In this document: positions 61,365-64,000 of the stretch, one piece after another
Position numbering within the stretch: the stretch's first letter is position 1
Layout of the letters: each line of letters starts with the position of its first letter
From: VBAT01 sp036520835
GTDB lineage: Bacteria > Bacteroidota > Bacteroidia > Chitinophagales > Chitinophagaceae
Assembly: GCA_036520835.1 (NCBI GenBank)
Contig: DATDIX010000324.1
Location: 41,397-105,396, forward strand
Length of the DNA stretch: 64,000 nt
Reading direction: 5' to 3'
Translations under genes and position numbers: made by a program
The notes under the pieces: model-generated
What the model saw: only the letters and a program-made list of their open reading frames with translations
Told to the model about the DNA's origin: nothing
Databases searched by the model: none

Positions 61365-61393
61365 CCCATTCACCATTCACCACTCACTATTCC
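61365..61393. repeat. Dispersed ATTCACCACTCACTATTC repeat, third copy
   Basis: CCATTCACCATTCACCACTC followed by ACTATTCC, same element as at 41695-41729 and 55515-55546. It ends 26 bp before the aminotransferase start, so it may sit in the leader of that gene. Confidence 0.65.
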
Positions 61394-61418
61394 CCATCCC
61401 TCCTTACCTTTGTTCCTT

Positions 61419-62645
61419 ATGCTAACAATCTCTAACCGTGGCCAGCAGATGCCCCCTTCACCGATACGCAAACTGGTGCCATTTGCAGAAGCTGCTAAAA
61501 AAAGAGGCACGAAAGTCTTTCATCTCAATATCGGGCAGCCTGATATTGAAACACCAAAAGCTATTATGGATGCCGTGCGCCATGCCGATATAAAAGTGCT
61601 GGAATACAGCCATAGCGCCGGCAATGAAAGTTACCGCCGCAAACTGGTGCAGTATTATAAAAGAGTGGGCATTGAAGTAAGCCATGAACAAATACTGATT
61701 ACTACCGGCGGCAGCGAAGCCATTATGTTCGGTTTCTTTACCTGTCTCAATCCCGGTGATGAAGTGATCATTCCTGAACCATTTTATGCCAACTATAACG
61801 GGTTTGCCTGTGCAGCGGGTGTGCATGTCGTTCCTATCAAGTCTGTTATTGAAACAGGTTTTGCCCTGCCCCCTATTGAGGATTTTGAAAAAGTGATCAC
61901 CCCGAAATCAAAAGCGATCATCATCTGCAGCCCGAATAACCCTACAGGTTATCTCTACAGCCGCCAGGAAATGGAAGCATTGAAAGATATCTGCATCAAA
62001 CATAATTTATATCTCTTCAGCGATGAAGCTTACCGTGAATTCTGTTATGATGGTGAGTATGTCAGCGCCATGCATTTGTCCGGGCTGGAGCAACATGTGG
62101 TATTGATGGATACGATCAGTAAACGCTACAGCGCCTGCGGGGCGAGGATCGGTGCATTGGTAACAAAGAATAAAGCTGTGTATGATGCTGCCATGAAATT
62201 TGCACAGGCAAGGTTAAGTCCTCCCGGCCTTGCACAAATTATGGGTGAAGCAGCCATCGATCTTCCGGATCATTATTTTGATGAACCGAAAGCGGAGTAT
62301 ATGGCAAGAAGGGATCTTTTGGTAAAAAGACTGAATGCAATGCCCGGTGTATTTTGCCCCAAGCCCGGTGGTTCCTTTTATGCAATAGCGAGATTACCCA
62401 TTGATGATGCCGATAAATTCTGTCAATGGCTGCTGGAAGATTTTTCACATAACAAACAAACCGTGATGCTGGCGCCGGCTACCGGTTTTTATGGCACCCC
62501 CGGTTTGGGTAAGAATGAAGTGAGGCTGGCGTATGTACTTAACCTGGAAGCGATCAATGCGGCGATGGATTGTTTGGAAAAAGCGCTGGAGCAATACCCG
62601 GGAAGAGTGAAAGTGGCAACAACGGAAAAAGAAATGATGAATTAA
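61419..62645 (+). CDS. Class I/II pyridoxal-phosphate aminotransferase
   Basis: A 408-residue cytosolic fold-type I enzyme. I start it at ATG 61419 (MLTISNRGQQMPPSPIRKL) in preference to the in-frame TTG nine bases upstream. LNIGQPDIETPKAIMDAV, ILITTGGSEAIMFGF, IIICSPNNPTGYLYS, FSDEAYREFCYD and the PLP-lysine segment DTISKRYSACGARIG are all present, with the substrate carboxylate-binding Arg probably in NEVRLAYVLN. It resembles aspartate/aromatic aminotransferases. Exact amino-donor specificity is not evident. It is transcribed alone and followed by a hairpin terminator. Confidence 0.93.
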   Translation: MLTISNRGQQMPPSPIRKLVPFAEAAKKRGTKVFHLNIGQPDIETPKAIMDAVRHADIKVLEYSHSAGNESYRRKLVQYYKRVGIEVSHEQILITTGGSEAIMFGFFTCLNPGDEVIIPEPFYANYNGFACAAGVHVVPIKSVIETGFALPPIEDFEKVITPKSKAIIICSPNNPTGYLYSRQEMEALKDICIKHNLYLFSDEAYREFCYDGEYVSAMHLSGLEQHVVLMDTISKRYSACGARIGALVTKNKAVYDAAMKFAQARLSPPGLAQIMGEAAIDLPDHYFDEPKAEYMARRDLLVKRLNAMPGVFCPKPGGSFYAIARLPIDDADKFCQWLLEDFSHNKQTVMLAPATGFYGTPGLGKNEVRLAYVLNLEAINAAMDCLEKALEQYPGRVKVATTEKEMMN

Positions 62646-62772
62646 GATTTGGAGAGATCCCGGGGTCAGGTCCGGGACGGGTGACACCGAAAAGGTTAAC
62701 TGTTTGCAACTTTCCGTATCAATAGATTTCCGTTTTCCAGAATAACTAAATAGACAAAGACATTGCAATGTC

Positions 62773-62802
62773 AAGCCGGGCTCCGACCCGGCTTCTTTTT
62801 TA
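62773..62802 (+). terminator. Rho-independent terminator after the aminotransferase
   Basis: Stem AAGCCGGG (62773-62780) with CCCGGCTT (62787-62794), 6-base loop, then CTTTTTT. It lies 128 bp past the stop codon. A weaker hairpin (CCCGGGGTCAGGTCCGGG around 62660-62678) lies closer to the stop. Confidence 0.85.
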
Positions 62803-62934
62803 AAAATGACATCTGCTATCAAAACATCGTATTCGTCAATTTCTTTTACCACAATGTTTTTTAAACCTGATCTCACATCCCGGTTGCTGATAATTACTTA
62901 CTTTTAATTTATCCTGGTAACCTAAACTGCTTTT

Positions 62935-64000
62935 ATGAAGAACATAATCTGTATTTTCTTATCCCTTCTATTTATTAATGCCGTATTCGCCCAGCAGGTA
63001 CTAAGCGGGAAAGTTTTGGACAATACCGGCAAGCCGCTGGCGGATGTATCCGTTCAATCCAACAAGACCGGCAAAGGCACAGCCACAGCCGCCGATGGAA
63101 CATTCCGGTTGCAGGTAGTGGTTGATGATGAACTGGTGATCTCGATGATCGGATTTGTCACACAAACAATAAAAACAGGCGGCAGGGCCGAGATAACAAT
63201 TACACTGGTGCCGGGAAATGTTGACCTGGGCCAGGTAATATTAGTAGGTACCCGCAGTTCAGGCCGTGTAAAAACGGAAACACCTGTGCCGGTGGATGTG
63301 GTAAACCTGGGACAGGTAGCCATGCCTACAGCCAGGATGGATCTGACCTCCATTTTAAATTTCGCGGCGCCTTCCTTTAATTATAATAAACAAAGCGGCA
63401 GTGATGGAGCAGACCATGTTGACCTTGCTACTTTGCGTGGCCTCGGTCCCGATCAGACCCTTGTTTTAGTAAATGGAAAACGCCGGCACCAGACGGCATT
63501 TGTTGCAGTATTCGGAACAAGGGGAAGGGGAAATTCAGGAACTGACCTGAATGCGATACCTGCCAGTTCGATCGATCGTGTAGAGATACTCAGGGATGGG
63601 TCTTCTGCGCAATATGGTTCAGATGCCATTGCGGGTGTGATCAATTTGGTATTGAAAAAATCAGTGAATAAACTGACCGGTAGTGTCGGCTATGCAGGTT
63701 ATCATGATCCGAAGTTCAACACGGCTTATGGAGATGATCTCCTGACACAATATGAAAGCGCCGGCAAAATAGATGGCAATTCTTTTTCTGCTAACCTTAA
63801 TTATGGTCTTCCCATTGGCAAAAATGGGGGATTCCTGAACCTGTCACTGGATGGATTAACAACCGGCAAAACGTTCCGCCAGTCACTGGATACATCTAAC
63901 TATGTATATAATCCTGATGGAATGTATATTGATATCTATCGCCGTGCCAACGGAGATGCTTCCCTGGATATGATCGGCGGGATGATGAATATGGAAATAC
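62935..64000 (+). CDS. TonB-dependent receptor, C-terminus cut by window edge
   Basis: The ATG at 62935 opens a frame that runs to the window end (about 355 codons). It has a signal peptide (MKNIICIFLSLLFINAVFAQ), a carboxypeptidase-regulatory-like domain (LSGKVLDNTGKPLADVSVQS, about 22-90), then a plug domain with ATLRGLGPDQTLVLVNGKRR, DLNAIPASSIDRVEILRDG and AQYGSDAIAGVINLVLKK. The strong TonB plug features without SusC-type MxDVVVVGYG make it a classical receptor for a siderophore, vitamin or small ligand, not a SusC. It is a separate unit on the plus strand. Confidence 0.93.
   Translation, partial: MKNIICIFLSLLFINAVFAQQVLSGKVLDNTGKPLADVSVQSNKTGKGTATAADGTFRLQVVVDDELVISMIGFVTQTIKTGGRAEITITLVPGNVDLGQVILVGTRSSGRVKTETPVPVDVVNLGQVAMPTARMDLTSILNFAAPSFNYNKQSGSDGADHVDLATLRGLGPDQTLVLVNGKRRHQTAFVAVFGTRGRGNSGTDLNAIPASSIDRVEILRDGSSAQYGSDAIAGVINLVLKKSVNKLTGSVGYAGYHDPKFNTAYGDDLLTQYESAGKIDGNSFSANLNYGLPIGKNGGFLNLSLDGLTTGKTFRQSLDTSNYVYNPDGMYIDIYRRANGDASLDMIGGMMNMEI

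Noticed and set aside
60996..61383. Open frames of 126 and 78 codons on the minus strand over the hairpin array
   Set aside because: They translate palindromic repeats and GC-rich repeat DNA, have no recognisable domains and lie within a stretch best explained as non-coding repeats.
62445..62876. A 143-codon minus-strand frame at the end of the aminotransferase gene
   Set aside because: About half lies antisense to a well-supported aminotransferase, the rest covers its terminator; the protein looks unlike any family.

Overview
This window looks like a chromosomal segment of a plant-polysaccharide-degrading Bacteroidota, most likely Chitinophagaceae. The evidence is a SusC/SusD pair with a SusE-position lipoprotein, many Spi/SpII-exported glycosidases, A/T-rich leaders, and short dispersed repeats of a kind I associate with that family. 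Genus assignment is inference.

About 58 kb, from the left edge to 58.3 kb, is one colinear minus-strand array. I read it as a polysaccharide utilization locus for complex pectin, probably rhamnogalacturonan II (RG-II) or an apiose-bearing pectin. The candidate RG-II/pectin enzymes are GH140 (apiosidase family), GH95 (L-fucose/L-galactose), GH28, PL1, two GH78 rhamnosidases, three GH2 enzymes, a GH43-like propeller, two sialidase-like propellers, a six-hairpin glycosidase, a beta-helix/DUF6298 protein and a GH67-like enzyme. Two DUF3826 proteins accompany them.

In transcription order (high to low coordinates) the layout is as follows. (a) 58.3-51.3 kb: a cytosolic module with a MaoC-type hydratase, a signal-less solute-binding-protein-like protein, two family III CoA-transferases, an amidohydrolase lactonase, a RhaT-type permease and a Gfo/Idh/MocA dehydrogenase. 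It ends at a hairpin terminator. (b) 51.2-35.3 kb: secreted glycosidases. (c) 35.1-28.2 kb: DUF3826, SusC, SusD and SusE-like, ending at a strong terminator. (d) 28.1-19.2 kb: PL1, beta-helix/DUF6298, GH140, GH43-like and a propeller protein. (e) 19.2-10.4 kb: sugar isomerase, split transketolase, lipoprotein binding protein, DUF2291 protein, ribose-type ABC importer and FGGY kinase. (f) 10.4-0 kb: more glycosidases, a second DUF3826 protein, a sialidase-like protein and a sodium:solute symporter cut by the window edge.

The most coherent functional proposal is that GH140 releases D-apiose, the ABC importer brings it in, and isomerase, kinase and two-subunit transketolase convert it to glycolytic and pentose phosphates. 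This matches the logic of the known apiose/apulose-4-phosphate transketolase route. A second, less understood proposal is that the CoA-transferase/MaoC module handles an acidic RG-II sugar. A 41-bp sequence repeated upstream of the SusCD unit and of the CoA module (34 of 41 positions identical) suggests common control.

The plus-strand right end (58.9-64 kb) is unrelated: a glycogen-debranching-type enzyme, a 480-bp repeat-rich gene-free stretch, a class I/II aminotransferase and the start of another TonB-dependent receptor. No tRNA, rRNA, CRISPR array or insertion sequence was recognised.
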